Source: Selenobaculum gibii (lineage in GTDB: Bacteria > Bacillota > Negativicutes > ICN-92133). Taken from it: a stretch of 64,000 nt of DNA. Position numbers and translations under genes: made by a program. This document shows positions 34,897 to 43,718 of the stretch, in pieces. The stretch is from positions 1,341,501 through 1,405,500 of the forward strand of contig NZ_CP120678.1 of NCBI RefSeq assembly GCF_030273445.1, in the 5' to 3' direction. A model generated the notes under the pieces. It was not told the origin of the DNA. It worked only from the letters and a program-made list of their open reading frames with translations, and ran no database searches. Within the stretch, counting starts at the first letter, position 1. The number at the start of each line of letters is the position of its first letter.

Positions 34897-36141
34897 TTAC
34901 TTAACAAATTTTTTTAATAAAATGGTAGCATTATGTCCACCAAAACCAAAGGAGTTAGATAATGCTGCATTTACTTTGCATTTTCTTGATTTATTAGGAA
35001 CATAATCTAAATCTAGTTCTGGATCTGGTTGTTCATAATTAATAGTAGGAGGAACCTCATCATTTTCAATAGTTAACGCTGTAGCAATACATTCAACTCC
35101 GCCAGCAGCTCCTAGTAAATGTCCAGTCATAGATTTAATAGAACTTACTGCTAAATTATATGCATGATCTCCAAATAAATCTTTAATTGCTAATGTTTCA
35201 TTTTTATCATTCATTGGAGTAGATGTTCCATGTGCATTAATATAATTAATTTCTTCTACATTCATTCCAGCATCAATAATTGCACGTCTCATACATTTAG
35301 CAGCTTGAACTCCACCAGGAGATGGAGCTGTAATATGATATGCATCTGAATTAGATCCATATCCAACCACTTCTGCATAAATATGCGCCCCTCTAGCTAC
35401 CGCATGATCAAGACTTTCTAATATAACGACGCCTGCCCCTTCACCCATAATAAATCCACTTCTATTTTTTTCAAATGGGCGTGACGCTACTGTAGGGTTA
35501 TCATTATGTTCTACAGACATAGCTTTCATTGAGCAAAATCCAGCCACTGCTGCTGGTGAGATACAAGCCTCAGTTCCTCCAGCAACCATAACATCAGCTT
35601 CACCATATTGAATTAGTCTAAATGCATCACCTATAGAATTTGTCCCAGTTGCACAAGCCGTTACCACACAACTACTAGGACCTTGGAGCCCAAAAACAAT
35701 AGACGTTTGACCAGTAGCCATATTACCAATCATCATTGGAATAAAAAATGGACTTACTCTACTAGGACCTTTTTCAAATAAACTTACATATTGAGAGTGC
35801 AAGGTTTCAATTCCACCAATACCTGTCCCAATAATAACTCCGATACGTTCTTTATCCTCTGATTCTAAATCAATTTTAGAATCTTCAAATGCCATTTTTG
35901 TAGCTGCAACGGCAAATTGGGTAGATCTATCCATGCGTTTAGCTTCTTTTTTATCAATATATTCTGTTGGATCAAAATCACGTACTTCGCCAGCAATTTG
36001 TGTAGTATATCCAGTTGCATCAAATCGTGTAATTTGATTAATGCCAGATTTTCCTGCTAATAAGGCATTCCAAAAGTTTTCTTTTCCAATACCAATCGGA
36101 GTAATAGCTCCAATCCCAGTAATAACAACTCTATTTTTCAA
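34897..36141 (-). CDS. fabF: Beta-ketoacyl-ACP synthase II
   Basis: Elongating condensing enzyme of type II fatty acid synthesis. The Cys-His-His triad is visible in 414 residues: VTACATGTN near 162-170, NAHGTSTPMND near 303-313 and SIKSMTGHLLGAAGG near 334-348. The start is TTG at 36141 with GAGGTG upstream. It is the last fab gene of the operon. Confidence 0.98.
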   Translation of the reverse strand: MKNRVVITGIGAITPIGIGKENFWNALLAGKSGINQITRFDATGYTTQIAGEVRDFDPTEYIDKKEAKRMDRSTQFAVAATKMAFEDSKIDLESEDKERIGVIIGTGIGGIETLHSQYVSLFEKGPSRVSPFFIPMMIGNMATGQTSIVFGLQGPSSCVVTACATGTNSIGDAFRLIQYGEADVMVAGGTEACISPAAVAGFCSMKAMSVEHNDNPTVASRPFEKNRSGFIMGEGAGVVILESLDHAVARGAHIYAEVVGYGSNSDAYHITAPSPGGVQAAKCMRRAIIDAGMNVEEINYINAHGTSTPMNDKNETLAIKDLFGDHAYNLAVSSIKSMTGHLLGAAGGVECIATALTIENDEVPPTINYEQPDPELDLDYVPNKSRKCKVNAALSNSFGFGGHNATILLKKFVK

Positions 36142-36155
36142 TCAAAGCACCTCAC

Positions 36156-37100
36156 TTAATTTGTAACTTCAGCTTCCTTAAGAAGCTGAGCAAAAATTTC
36201 TTTTACTGATAAAATTTCTTCAATTTTATGAATATACTCCCCAGTAAATACAAGTCCATTTTCGACATCACCTTGTTGCGCTCGAATTAAGGCCTTGATT
36301 ATGCAAAAATTCTGTTTGCATTTTTTTAAGCAAGCATCACATTTATCTATAGGAGAAATTCCATTCATTATCTTTTCAGCAAATGGATTTCGTACAGCAC
36401 GACCTGGAAGCCCTACTGGGCTCTGTATTACAACAACGTCTTCCGGCCTAGCTTTTAAATAAAATTCTTTCAACGCTGGTGCTGCATTTGACTCTTCACT
36501 CGCAGCAAAGCGAGTTCCCATCTGAACACCATCAGCACCAAGTTTTATTAAATCTACAATGTCATATCCTGACATTGCGCCACCAGCGGCGATAACAGGA
36601 ATATTGACAGCCTGTCTAATTCCTGGAATTAACGACTTTACTGATTGATCTGTTCCTAGGTGTCCACCAGCTTCTTTTCCTTCAACAATTACAGCCGTCG
36701 CACCCAAGTTTTCTGATATTTTAGCCAACTTTACAGATGATACAATTGGTACAATTGGTGTATTTGACTCCTTACCCAATCCAAACATATCACGTGAAAA
36801 TCCAGCACCAGCAACAACTAGATCAATACCTTCACTTATAGCTGTCTTAACTAAATCACTAAATTTACGTGCAGCTACCATAGCATTTATTCCAATAACA
36901 CCAGAAGTAAGTTTTCTAGCTAATCTAATTTCATGACGTAATTCATCCATTGACATACCAGATGCGGCAATAAGTCCAATTCCACCAGCATTAGCTACTG
37001 CAGCAGCCAATCTAGCAGTTGATAATCTAATAGCCATTCCACCCTGAATAATCGGCACCTTTGCAATTTTTTCACCAATTTTTAATTCTGGAAGTTTCAC
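36156..37100 (-). CDS. FabK/nitronate monooxygenase paralogue with four-cysteine cluster
   Basis: TIM-barrel FMN protein of 314 residues in the NMO/FabK superfamily. It has IIQGGMAIRLS at the N terminus, the conserved GGHLG catalytic-His motif near 147-151 and GADGVQMGTRFAAS for phosphate binding. Unlike the fabK in the same operon, it carries Cys254, Cys257, Cys261 and Cys266 (CX2CX3CX4C), which looks like an iron-sulfur ligand set. The Helicobacter enzyme FabX, of the same superfamily, has FMN plus a 4Fe-4S cluster and makes unsaturated acyl-ACP. Given its place among fab genes, I infer a similar role; a plain second reductase is the alternative. The start is GTG after GGAGG. Confidence 0.8.
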   Translation of the reverse strand: MKLPELKIGEKIAKVPIIQGGMAIRLSTARLAAAVANAGGIGLIAASGMSMDELRHEIRLARKLTSGVIGINAMVAARKFSDLVKTAISEGIDLVVAGAGFSRDMFGLGKESNTPIVPIVSSVKLAKISENLGATAVIVEGKEAGGHLGTDQSVKSLIPGIRQAVNIPVIAAGGAMSGYDIVDLIKLGADGVQMGTRFAASEESNAAPALKEFYLKARPEDVVVIQSPVGLPGRAVRNPFAEKIMNGISPIDKCDACLKKCKQNFCIIKALIRAQQGDVENGLVFTGEYIHKIEEILSVKEIFAQLLKEAEVTN

Positions 37101-37137
37101 GAAATAATTCCTCCATTCAATAAAACATCACCTCAAT

Positions 37138-37161
37138 AAAGTCCCGCTTTAGCGGGACTTT
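37138..37161 (-). terminator. Hairpin between acpP and the FabK paralogue
   Basis: Ten-base arms AAAGTCCCGC/GCGGGACTTT with a 4-nt loop, followed on the minus strand by ATTGAGG. Without a T-run it is more likely an mRNA stabiliser or attenuator that lets acpP be expressed above its downstream neighbours. Confidence 0.6.
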
Positions 37162-37180
37162 CAGAGAGTGATAAACTACA

Positions 37181-37411
37181 TTATTTATTTTGCTCTATGT
37201 AGTTAACAGTATCTTTCACAGTTTTAATTTTTTCAGCTACTTCATCTGGAATTTCAACACTAAATTCTTCTTCAAATGCCATGATTAATTCAACAATATC
37301 AAGAGAATCAGCACCTAAATCATCAATAAAAGTAGAATCAATAGTAACATCATCGGCTTCAACACCTAATTGTTCTACTACAATTTCTCTAACTTTTTCA
37401 AAAGTTGACAT
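37181..37411 (-). CDS. acpP: Acyl carrier protein
   Basis: Carries acyl chains on a phosphopantetheine arm attached to Ser in [10 protein letters not shown] near 34-43. The mature 76 residues are acidic and of standard length. An ATG ten codons upstream exists, but GGAGGGAGGTG lies inside that extension and is ideally placed for the ATG at 37411. Confidence 0.97.
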   Translation of the reverse strand: MSTFEKVREIVVEQLGVEADDVTIDSTFIDDLGADSLDIVELIMAFEEEFSVEIPDEVAEKIKTVKDTVNYIEQNK

Positions 37412-37446
37412 ACATTCACCTCCCTCCAAAGGTTGTTTCATATATA

Positions 37447-38190
37447 TTACATTACCATGCCACCATCAACATTCAAAGTTTGCCCAGTAATGTAAGATGC
37501 ATTATCAGAAACTAAAAACATTACAGCTTTAGCAACATCATCTGCTTCACCAAATCTTTGCAATGGAACTCTATTACTTAACTCTCTTTTTACTTCTTCA
37601 GATAAAATCGCCGTCATATCAGTAGCAATAAACCCCGGAGCAACTGCATTAACCGTTATTCCACGCGATGCCAATTCCCGTGCCATTGATTTTGTAAATC
37701 CAATAACACCAGCTTTAGCTGCTGCATAGTTTGCTTGACCAGAGTTCCCCATAATTCCAACAACTGAAGTCATATTCACAATCCTACCAGATTTCTGTTT
37801 CATCATCAATCTAGAAACTGCCTTTGTGCAAAGAAATATTCCCTTTAGATTTGTATTTAATACATCATCCCAGTCAGATTCCTTCATTCTCATTAATAAT
37901 GAATCTCTAGTAATACCTGCATTATTTATTAGTATATCAATTCTTCCGCATTCTTTAACAACTTCTTGAATCATTTCTTCAACTGCATCTGCTTTAGAAA
38001 CATCTGCTTGAATTAAAAATGACTTTCCACCAAAAGAGTTAATTTCACTTTCAACAGATTGCGCTGCTTCTTGATTTCCAGCATAATTTATTACAACTAA
38101 AGCACCAGCTTTTGCTAATAAAATTGCGATTGCTCTACCAATTCCGCGCGATGCACCAGTAACTAGAGCAACCTTACCATCTAAATGCAT
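37447..38190 (-). CDS. fabG: 3-oxoacyl-ACP reductase
   Basis: NADPH-dependent SDR that reduces beta-ketoacyl-ACP. [13 protein letters not shown] near 10-22 is the nucleotide motif, with NNAGI near 88 and catalytic YAAAK near 152-156; it ends in the family tail [12 protein letters not shown]. The ATG at 38190 follows AAGGAGG; a TTG nine codons upstream would swallow that SD. It starts one base after the fabD stop. Confidence 0.97.
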   Translation of the reverse strand: MHLDGKVALVTGASRGIGRAIAILLAKAGALVVINYAGNQEAAQSVESEINSFGGKSFLIQADVSKADAVEEMIQEVVKECGRIDILINNAGITRDSLLMRMKESDWDDVLNTNLKGIFLCTKAVSRLMMKQKSGRIVNMTSVVGIMGNSGQANYAAAKAGVIGFTKSMARELASRGITVNAVAPGFIATDMTAILSEEVKRELSNRVPLQRFGEADDVAKAVMFLVSDNASYITGQTLNVDGGMVM

Positions 38191-38191
38191 T

Positions 38192-39136
38192 TTAACGAAC
38201 CTCCTTGAAATAATCAAGAGTTTTTTCTAAGGAGGTAATATCTTCGACATTTAAATTTATGATTAATTTATCAATTTTCTTATTAAAGCCATTTAAAACT
38301 TTTCCCGGACCAACCTCAATAAAAGTCTTAGCACCTTGTTCTACTATCTCAGCAACGCAGTCTTCCCACTTTACAGGACTAGCCGCTTGTTTAACTAATA
38401 AATTTTTAATTGTAGCGGCATCATGCATTACTTTACCATTAACATTCGCTACTACCGGGATTTTAGCATCACGAATTTCTACTTTGTCTAATTCAATGGC
38501 TAACTTTTCTGCTGCTGGTTGCATTAATAAACTATGAAATGGAGCACTTACTGGTAACATTACAGTTTTTCTAGCACCTGTATCTTTTAAACAGTTACAA
38601 GCTTCTTCTACGCCACGAGTAGTTCCTGCAATAACAACTTGCCCCGGACAATTAAAATTAACGGCTTGTACTGATTCTCCATTGTTCGAAATTCTTTGAC
38701 AAATTTCAATAATCTTCTCTCTATCCATACCTAATATTGCAGCCATTCCGCCTTCCCCCAAAGGCACAGCCTCTTGCATGAATTTACCACGTTGGTGAAC
38801 AAGATATACAGCATCTTCAAAATTTATTGCGCCGGCAGCTACAAGTGCAGAGTATTCACCTAAACTATGCCCTGCAACAATATCAGGACTTAATCCTTTT
38901 GACTTTAACACCTCAAAACATATAACACTCATTGTTAAAATAGCCGGCTGTGTATTATATGTTTTTCGCAGTTCCTCTTCCGGTCCATTAAAACACATAT
39001 CTTTAATAGAAAAACCTAATGCTTTATCAGCCTTTTCAAATAAATCTTTAGCTATTTCATAATTTTCATATAATTCTTTTCCCATTCCTACAGTTTGAGA
39101 ACCTTGTCCAGGAAAAACAAAAGCAATTTTATTCAT
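38192..39136 (-). CDS. fabD: Malonyl-CoA-ACP transacylase
   Basis: Loads malonyl groups onto ACP. The 314 residues include [13 protein letters not shown] at the N terminus, the nucleophile Ser in [11 protein letters not shown] near 88-98 and the catalytic His in [11 protein letters not shown] near 195-205. It lies between fabK and fabG. Confidence 0.98.
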   Translation of the reverse strand: MNKIAFVFPGQGSQTVGMGKELYENYEIAKDLFEKADKALGFSIKDMCFNGPEEELRKTYNTQPAILTMSVICFEVLKSKGLSPDIVAGHSLGEYSALVAAGAINFEDAVYLVHQRGKFMQEAVPLGEGGMAAILGMDREKIIEICQRISNNGESVQAVNFNCPGQVVIAGTTRGVEEACNCLKDTGARKTVMLPVSAPFHSLLMQPAAEKLAIELDKVEIRDAKIPVVANVNGKVMHDAATIKNLLVKQAASPVKWEDCVAEIVEQGAKTFIEVGPGKVLNGFNKKIDKLIINLNVEDITSLEKTLDYFKEVR

Positions 39137-39154
39137 CTGATCGCTCCTATTATA

Positions 39155-40102
39155 TTATTTTTGAAACGTATTGTTTAATTTTTCTTTTACAGGATAAATC
39201 CCTTTAATTAAATTTTGCATAATATCATCCACAGATTCAATTGAGCTAATTAATCCAGAAATTTGTCCAATCATAACCGATCCATTATCAATATCACCTT
39301 TGTGAGTCGCTAAATGCAGTTTTCCCGCACCCAACTGTTCTAACGCTTCTATACTTGCCCCATTTTTTTCGAGCTCTAAATATTCACGCGTTAATTTATT
39401 TCCGATTACACGAACAGGATGCCCAGTGCTCACGCCCGTAACAACAGTTGATCGATCTTTAGCTTTCAGAACAGCATTTTTATAATTTTCATGGGCAATA
39501 CATTCTTTTGATGCAACAAATCGCGAACCGATTTGTACTCCTTTCGCCCCAAGTGCAAATGCCGCTGTAATCCCACGTGAATCAGCAATCCCACCGGCTG
39601 CTATAACAGGAATATTTACAGCATCTACAATTTGAGGAACTAATGCCATTGTTGTAATTGTTCCAATATGTCCTCCACTTTCCATTCCCTCTGCAATTAC
39701 AGCATCTACACCGATTTTCTCCAATCGTTTTGCTAACGCAACTGACGCAACTACTGGAATCACCTTACTGCCGATTTCTTTTAATGCCGGAATATATTCT
39801 CCTGGATTTCCCGCACCAGTAGTAACTACAGGCACTCTCTCATCAATTACAACTTCCATAACCTCTTTTACAAAAGGAGACATCAGCATAATATTTACAC
39901 CGAAGGGCTTTTGCGTAAAGCTTTTAGCCTTTCGTATTTCATTTCTTAATATATCCGGCGGCATATGCCCTGCACCAATAATACCAATTCCTCCAGCGTT
40001 AGATACGGCAGCAACCAATTCAGCTGTACCAATCCAAGCCATTCCACCTTGCATAATCGGATATTCTATATTTAATAAATCACAAATAGTATCATTAAAC
40101 AA
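39155..40102 (-). CDS. fabK: Enoyl-ACP reductase II (FabK)
   Basis: FMN-dependent enoyl-ACP reductase that finishes each elongation cycle; no FabI-type SDR reductase is in this cluster. About 315 residues with IEYPIMQGGMAWIG, the SGGHIGT motif and VQIGSRFVAS. I start at TTG 40102, eight bases after AGGAGG and two bases after the fabH stop. A farther in-frame start (40144) would overlap fabH by 40 bases. It lacks the Cys cluster of its paralogue at 36156-37100. Confidence 0.95.
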   Translation of the reverse strand: MFNDTICDLLNIEYPIMQGGMAWIGTAELVAAVSNAGGIGIIGAGHMPPDILRNEIRKAKSFTQKPFGVNIMLMSPFVKEVMEVVIDERVPVVTTGAGNPGEYIPALKEIGSKVIPVVASVALAKRLEKIGVDAVIAEGMESGGHIGTITTMALVPQIVDAVNIPVIAAGGIADSRGITAAFALGAKGVQIGSRFVASKECIAHENYKNAVLKAKDRSTVVTGVSTGHPVRVIGNKLTREYLELEKNGASIEALEQLGAGKLHLATHKGDIDNGSVMIGQISGLISSIESVDDIMQNLIKGIYPVKEKLNNTFQK

Positions 40103-40104
40103 AA

Positions 40105-41109
40105 CTATTCCTCCTTCGACCATTTCAATACACAAGATGCCCATGTCAGCCCTGCACCAAATCCGACTAAAACTATAATGTCACCTTTTTTAAAATGGCG
40201 TTCTTTCACAGCTTCTGCAAGCGCAATTGGAATTGAAGCTGCAGAAGTATTTCCATACTTATTAACATTAACAAAAACTTTATCCATTGGCAAGTGTAAA
40301 CGTTTTGCTGCCGATTTAATAATGCGAATATTTGCTTGATGTGGGATAAGACAATCCACATCCTTAGTATCCAAACCTGCGTCTTCTAAAGCTTTATAAG
40401 CAGCCTCGCCCATAATTTTAATTGCAAATTTAAAAACTTCATTACCATTCATATGAATATAATGCATTTTATTTTTCACTGTTTCCAAAGTTGCAGGATA
40501 AAGACTTCCTCCTGCTGGCATATGCAAGAATTCAGCTCCAGAACCATCTGCACCTAATTCTACACCAAGTATCCCATATCCTTCTTCAACAGGACCAAGA
40601 ACAGCTGCACCAGCACCATCCCCAAATAATACACAAGTATTACGATCTTCCCAGTTTGTAATTTTCGATAAAGACTCCGCAGCAACAATTAGAACCTTTT
40701 TGTACATTCCAGATTGAATAAATTGACTTCCTACACTCATGGCATATACAAAACCAGAGCAAGCAGCCGATAAATCAAAAGCTGCTGCATTTACCGCTTG
40801 TAATTTATTTTGTACTACACAAGCCGCCGACGGGAAAACCATATCAGGTGTCAAGGTCGCTACAATAATAAGGTCTATTTCTTCTGGCTTAACCCCTGCA
40901 TCAGCTAAAGCATTTTGCGCCGCTTTCACTGCAATATCTGAGGTTGCTATATTGTCATCGACAATTCGGCGTTCACTGATTCCTGTCCGATCTATAATCC
41001 ATTCATTATTCGTATCAACCATTTTCTCTAAATCCGCATTTGTTACCACTTTTTCTGGTGCATAGTACCCAGTGCCTATTATTCCTACTCCAAATTTATT
41101 CTTTGACAT
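40105..41109 (-). CDS. fabH: Beta-ketoacyl-ACP synthase III
   Basis: Starter condensing enzyme joining acyl-CoA to malonyl-ACP. In 334 residues the triad is Cys in [11 protein letters not shown] near 113, His in PHQANIRI near 255 and Asn in [11 protein letters not shown] near 285. It overlaps the 3' end of plsX by 14 bases, indicating translational coupling. Confidence 0.98.
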   Translation of the reverse strand: MSKNKFGVGIIGTGYYAPEKVVTNADLEKMVDTNNEWIIDRTGISERRIVDDNIATSDIAVKAAQNALADAGVKPEEIDLIIVATLTPDMVFPSAACVVQNKLQAVNAAAFDLSAACSGFVYAMSVGSQFIQSGMYKKVLIVAAESLSKITNWEDRNTCVLFGDGAGAAVLGPVEEGYGILGVELGADGSGAEFLHMPAGGSLYPATLETVKNKMHYIHMNGNEVFKFAIKIMGEAAYKALEDAGLDTKDVDCLIPHQANIRIIKSAAKRLHLPMDKVFVNVNKYGNTSAASIPIALAEAVKERHFKKGDIIVLVGFGAGLTWASCVLKWSKEE

Positions 41110-42118
41110 TTTCTACATCGGCCTCCTTTATTACATTCTCCTTAATATGCTGAACCACATCATTTTTTATATAATTACAAGTTATTCCAACTGCACTTCT
41201 AATCGCTTTGGCTTTTGAACTTCCATGACAAATAATAAAGCACCCATCTACCCCTAATAAAGGTGCACCACCATATTCAGCATAATCGACACGTTTACTA
41301 AGCTTTTTAAGACTTGACTTTAATACTAAAGCCGCCAATTTTGAGAATATATTACTATTTTTTATCGCATCTTTTAGCAAATCAATCATTGTTTTTGCTA
41401 ATCCCTCGGCAAATTTTAAAACAATATTTCCTACAAAGCCATCACAAACTACAACGTCAACAGTTCCTTTAGGAATATCTCTTCCTTCAACATTTCCAAT
41501 GAAGTTAATTGTTTTTAAGCTTTGTAAAAGAGGATATGTCGATAACGCCTGTTCATTTCCTTTTGTAGGTTCCTCTCCTATATTTAGCAAACCAACTTTC
41601 GGATTATGTATACCAAAAACATATTTAGCATATATTGCCCCCATAATGGCACTCTGCTTTAATTGGTTTGGTTTACTATCAACATTCGCACCAGAATCTA
41701 ACAATAAAGTTATTCCTTCACTGTTAGGTAGTGGAGTCGCAATTGTCGGTCTATCAATCCCAGAAATACGCCCTAAACCAAGAAGTGCCGCAGCTACAGC
41801 AGCACCAGTACTTCCAGCGGAAAGAACCGCATCACATTCTCCTGTCTTTACCAATCTTGTAGCTACAACAATCGAAGAATTTTTTTTTCTTCTTACAGCT
41901 GCACCAGGATGCTCTCCCATTTCAATTACTTCATCTGCATGATAAATCGAAATTTTATTTCTATTCCAATTAGGTTTAGTCGCTAAAACTTTATTAATTT
42001 TTTCTTTATCTCCGACTAAAACTAACTCGCAATCAAATTGTTCTGTAGCCTCTATAGCACCAAGCACAATTTCTTTTGGCGCATCATCACCGCCCATTGC
42101 ATCAATTGCAATTTTCAT
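41096..42118 (-). CDS. plsX: Phosphate acyltransferase PlsX
   Basis: Converts acyl-ACP to acyl-phosphate, the donor used by PlsY (encoded at 60717-61310) in phosphatidic acid synthesis. The 340 residues start with [16 protein letters not shown] and contain [21 protein letters not shown] near 99-119 and [17 protein letters not shown] near 215-231. It is directly downstream of fapR. Confidence 0.98.
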   Translation of the reverse strand: MKIAIDAMGGDDAPKEIVLGAIEATEQFDCELVLVGDKEKINKVLATKPNWNRNKISIYHADEVIEMGEHPGAAVRRKKNSSIVVATRLVKTGECDAVLSAGSTGAAVAAALLGLGRISGIDRPTIATPLPNSEGITLLLDSGANVDSKPNQLKQSAIMGAIYAKYVFGIHNPKVGLLNIGEEPTKGNEQALSTYPLLQSLKTINFIGNVEGRDIPKGTVDVVVCDGFVGNIVLKFAEGLAKTMIDLLKDAIKNSNIFSKLAALVLKSSLKKLSKRVDYAEYGGAPLLGVDGCFIICHGSSKAKAIRSAVGITCNYIKNDVVQHIKENVIKEADVENVKE

Positions 42119-42134
42119 AAAGAAATGCCCTCCA

Positions 42135-42689
42135 TTAATCTAATGAAACCATAATAAATTTAGCACGAAATACTTCTTGACATGCATTTTTTATTTTTAC
42201 CCAAACAAAATATTTATTACCTCTTTGCTTTACAATCTCTGCTTTTGCGATCAATTTTTCACCGACTTCTATCGGTATTTTATACTTTATATTTGCCACT
42301 CCAGTTACAGCGGCCGGCGCATCAATTACTGCTAAAGCCAAAGAATTTGCTTGAGAAAAGACATGATATCCCCTTGCCACTTTTGTTTTTTCAAAAACCA
42401 TATCTTCTGTAACAGTCATTAAAGATATTCCGCTTTTGCCTAATTCTAAATCTATAAGCTCTCCTACAACATCTCTATTAGATATTGATTTAACTTTTAA
42501 TTGCGCATCTTCTGCCATTTTTTTTATGCGTTCGCGCAATTCTGGAACCCCTAGTTCTAACCTATCTAAACGAATTGTCTGAATACTAACGTGTAAACGT
42601 TTTGACAACTCTTCATCAGTTAAAAAAGGGGTTTCTTGTATATATTCTAATAAAAATCGTTGTCTATCAGCTTTCTTCATCCGTGCCAT
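42135..42689 (-). CDS. fapR: Fatty acid and phospholipid biosynthesis repressor FapR
   Basis: Global lipid regulator released from DNA by malonyl-CoA. The 184 residues have an N-terminal DeoR-type HTH (FLTDEELSKRLHVSIQTIRLDR, about 22-43) and a C-terminal hot-dog domain that binds malonyl-CoA. A near-perfect operator lies 19 bases upstream of its own start, implying autoregulation of the entire fapR-plsX-fab unit. Confidence 0.96.
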   Translation of the reverse strand: MARMKKADRQRFLLEYIQETPFLTDEELSKRLHVSIQTIRLDRLELGVPELRERIKKMAEDAQLKVKSISNRDVVGELIDLELGKSGISLMTVTEDMVFEKTKVARGYHVFSQANSLALAVIDAPAAVTGVANIKYKIPIEVGEKLIAKAEIVKQRGNKYFVWVKIKNACQEVFRAKFIMVSLD

Positions 42690-42707
42690 ACTACTATCAC
42701 CTATTTT

Positions 42708-42722
42708 TAGTATCAGGTACTA
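42708..42722. promoter_or_regulatory. FapR operator
   Basis: TAGTACCTGATACTA on the minus strand, within an A/T-flanked inverted repeat, matches the core of the known FapR box from B. subtilis. It lies downstream of the -10 element, at about +13 to +27, where bound FapR would block elongation or open complex. Confidence 0.85.
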
Positions 42723-42741
42723 TAATCAAGTCATTGTGTCC

Positions 42742-42771
42742 ATTATAAAACATATCAATACTAAAAATCAA
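42742..42771 (-). promoter_or_regulatory. Promoter for fapR-plsX-fab operon
   Basis: TTGATT, 18-bp spacer, TATAAT on the minus strand. The spacer holds a TTAGTATTGATA stretch resembling a FapR half-site. Transcription would start near 42735, just before the FapR operator. Confidence 0.75.
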
Positions 42772-42787
42772 GAAAAATAAAAATAAA

Positions 42788-42823
42788 ATGAGCAATATAT
42801 AAGTTAACTTATATATTGCTCAT
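42788..42823 (-). terminator. 36-bp perfect palindrome, rpmF terminator
   Basis: An 18-base arm (ATGAGCAATATATAAGTT) and its exact complement abut with no spacer. On the minus strand it follows rpmF by 11 bases and is trailed by TTTTATTTTTATTTTT, fitting an intrinsic terminator. In RNA the central bases form the loop. Confidence 0.85.
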
Positions 42824-42834
42824 ACTAGAAATTT

Positions 42835-43017
42835 TTATTCAGCTTCTACTTTAACTACTTCTTTACCATCGTAGTAACCACATTCAGAACATACACGATG
42901 TGGCATTTTAGGTTCATGACATTGCGGACATGCAATAAGACCAGGAACAGTTAATTTCCAATTCGCGCGACGTTTATCACGACGAGCTTTAGACATTTTA
43001 CGTTTAGGTACTGCCAT
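42835..43017 (-). CDS. rpmF: 50S ribosomal protein L32
   Basis: Zinc-binding L32 of 60 residues. [18 protein letters not shown] is the family N terminus and the ligands are CPQCHE and CSECGYY, a four-Cys zinc-type L32. It lies 39 bases after yceD, the usual pairing. Confidence 0.97.
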   Translation of the reverse strand: MAVPKRKMSKARRDKRRANWKLTVPGLIACPQCHEPKMPHRVCSECGYYDGKEVVKVEAE

Positions 43018-43056
43018 TTATTACACCTCCTTAAATCAACTCAGGCAATTAAACCT

Positions 43057-43563
43057 TTACCGCTTATTTAAAAGCTTTTGTAATGCTGCAAGCCTCGGAT
43101 CAACAATGTGTCTATCGCACCCACATTCTTCATCATTCAGGTTCGCACCACATTTCAAACACAATCCGCGACAATCAGGACTACATATATTATTCAGTGG
43201 TTGCGACAGCAATATCGTCTCACGAATTAAATTCGCAATATCAACTTCGTTTCCACTAAAACAAATTACTTCTTCCCCGACGTCCTCATCGCTCACTTCT
43301 GCTTTACACTCTTCAAGAAAACTCAACATTTGCTTTTGAGAAAAATATTCTAAACAACGATCACATTGAAAAGATTTAGTAAAACTGATATCCCCAGAAA
43401 TCCTAAAGCAAGTTCCCGTATATAAAACTTCTCCCTTAATATCAACATTACCATCTATGGTATATTGACTAACATTTATATCAAGTTCCTCTGCTGAAGT
43501 CGTAAAGCTAAATATGTAAGCTTTCCCAACATTAGTTTTAGGTTGCACGACATTAATTTTCAT
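43057..43563 (-). CDS. yceD: YceD/DUF177 family protein
   Basis: Member of the DUF177 family linked to 23S rRNA accumulation in E. coli and plants. About 168 residues with a CDRCLEYF motif mid-protein and a C-terminal zinc-type cluster: CSPDCRGLCLKCGANLNDEEC. GTG (43572) and an ATG one codon before 43563 are also in frame; GAGGTGG fits the ATG at 43563 best. It is co-transcribed with rpmF from a consensus promoter. Confidence 0.92.
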   Translation of the reverse strand: MKINVVQPKTNVGKAYIFSFTTSAEELDINVSQYTIDGNVDIKGEVLYTGTCFRISGDISFTKSFQCDRCLEYFSQKQMLSFLEECKAEVSDEDVGEEVICFSGNEVDIANLIRETILLSQPLNNICSPDCRGLCLKCGANLNDEECGCDRHIVDPRLAALQKLLNKR

Positions 43564-43586
43564 CATTTCCACCTCAACCTCAATCT

Positions 43587-43615
43587 ATTATAGCGATACG
43601 AAAGAAAAATGTCAA
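43587..43615 (-). promoter_or_regulatory. Consensus promoter for yceD-rpmF
   Basis: TTGACA, 17-bp spacer, TATAAT on the minus strand, a perfect consensus match; the -10 lies 24 bases before the yceD ATG. Confidence 0.92.
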
Positions 43616-43718
43616 GATTTTTATCTTTTAAATAAATATAATATAGTTTTATCTATATTTAGTAAGAAAAAATGTTAAAATAGATTTTATCTAAAATAAA
43701 TACAGGGGTGAAGTCTTT

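Noticed and set aside
37412-37441. Ten-codon N-terminal extension of ACP
   Set aside because: GGAGGGAGGTG inside it is a perfect SD for the ATG at 37411; ACPs begin at that point.
38191-38217. Nine-codon extension of FabG
   Set aside because: It overlaps fabD and contains the AAGGAGG used by the ATG at 38190.
41499-41942. 147-codon plus-strand ORF inside plsX
   Set aside because: It is antisense to a well-conserved gene, with no SD; long antisense ORFs are expected from this codon bias.
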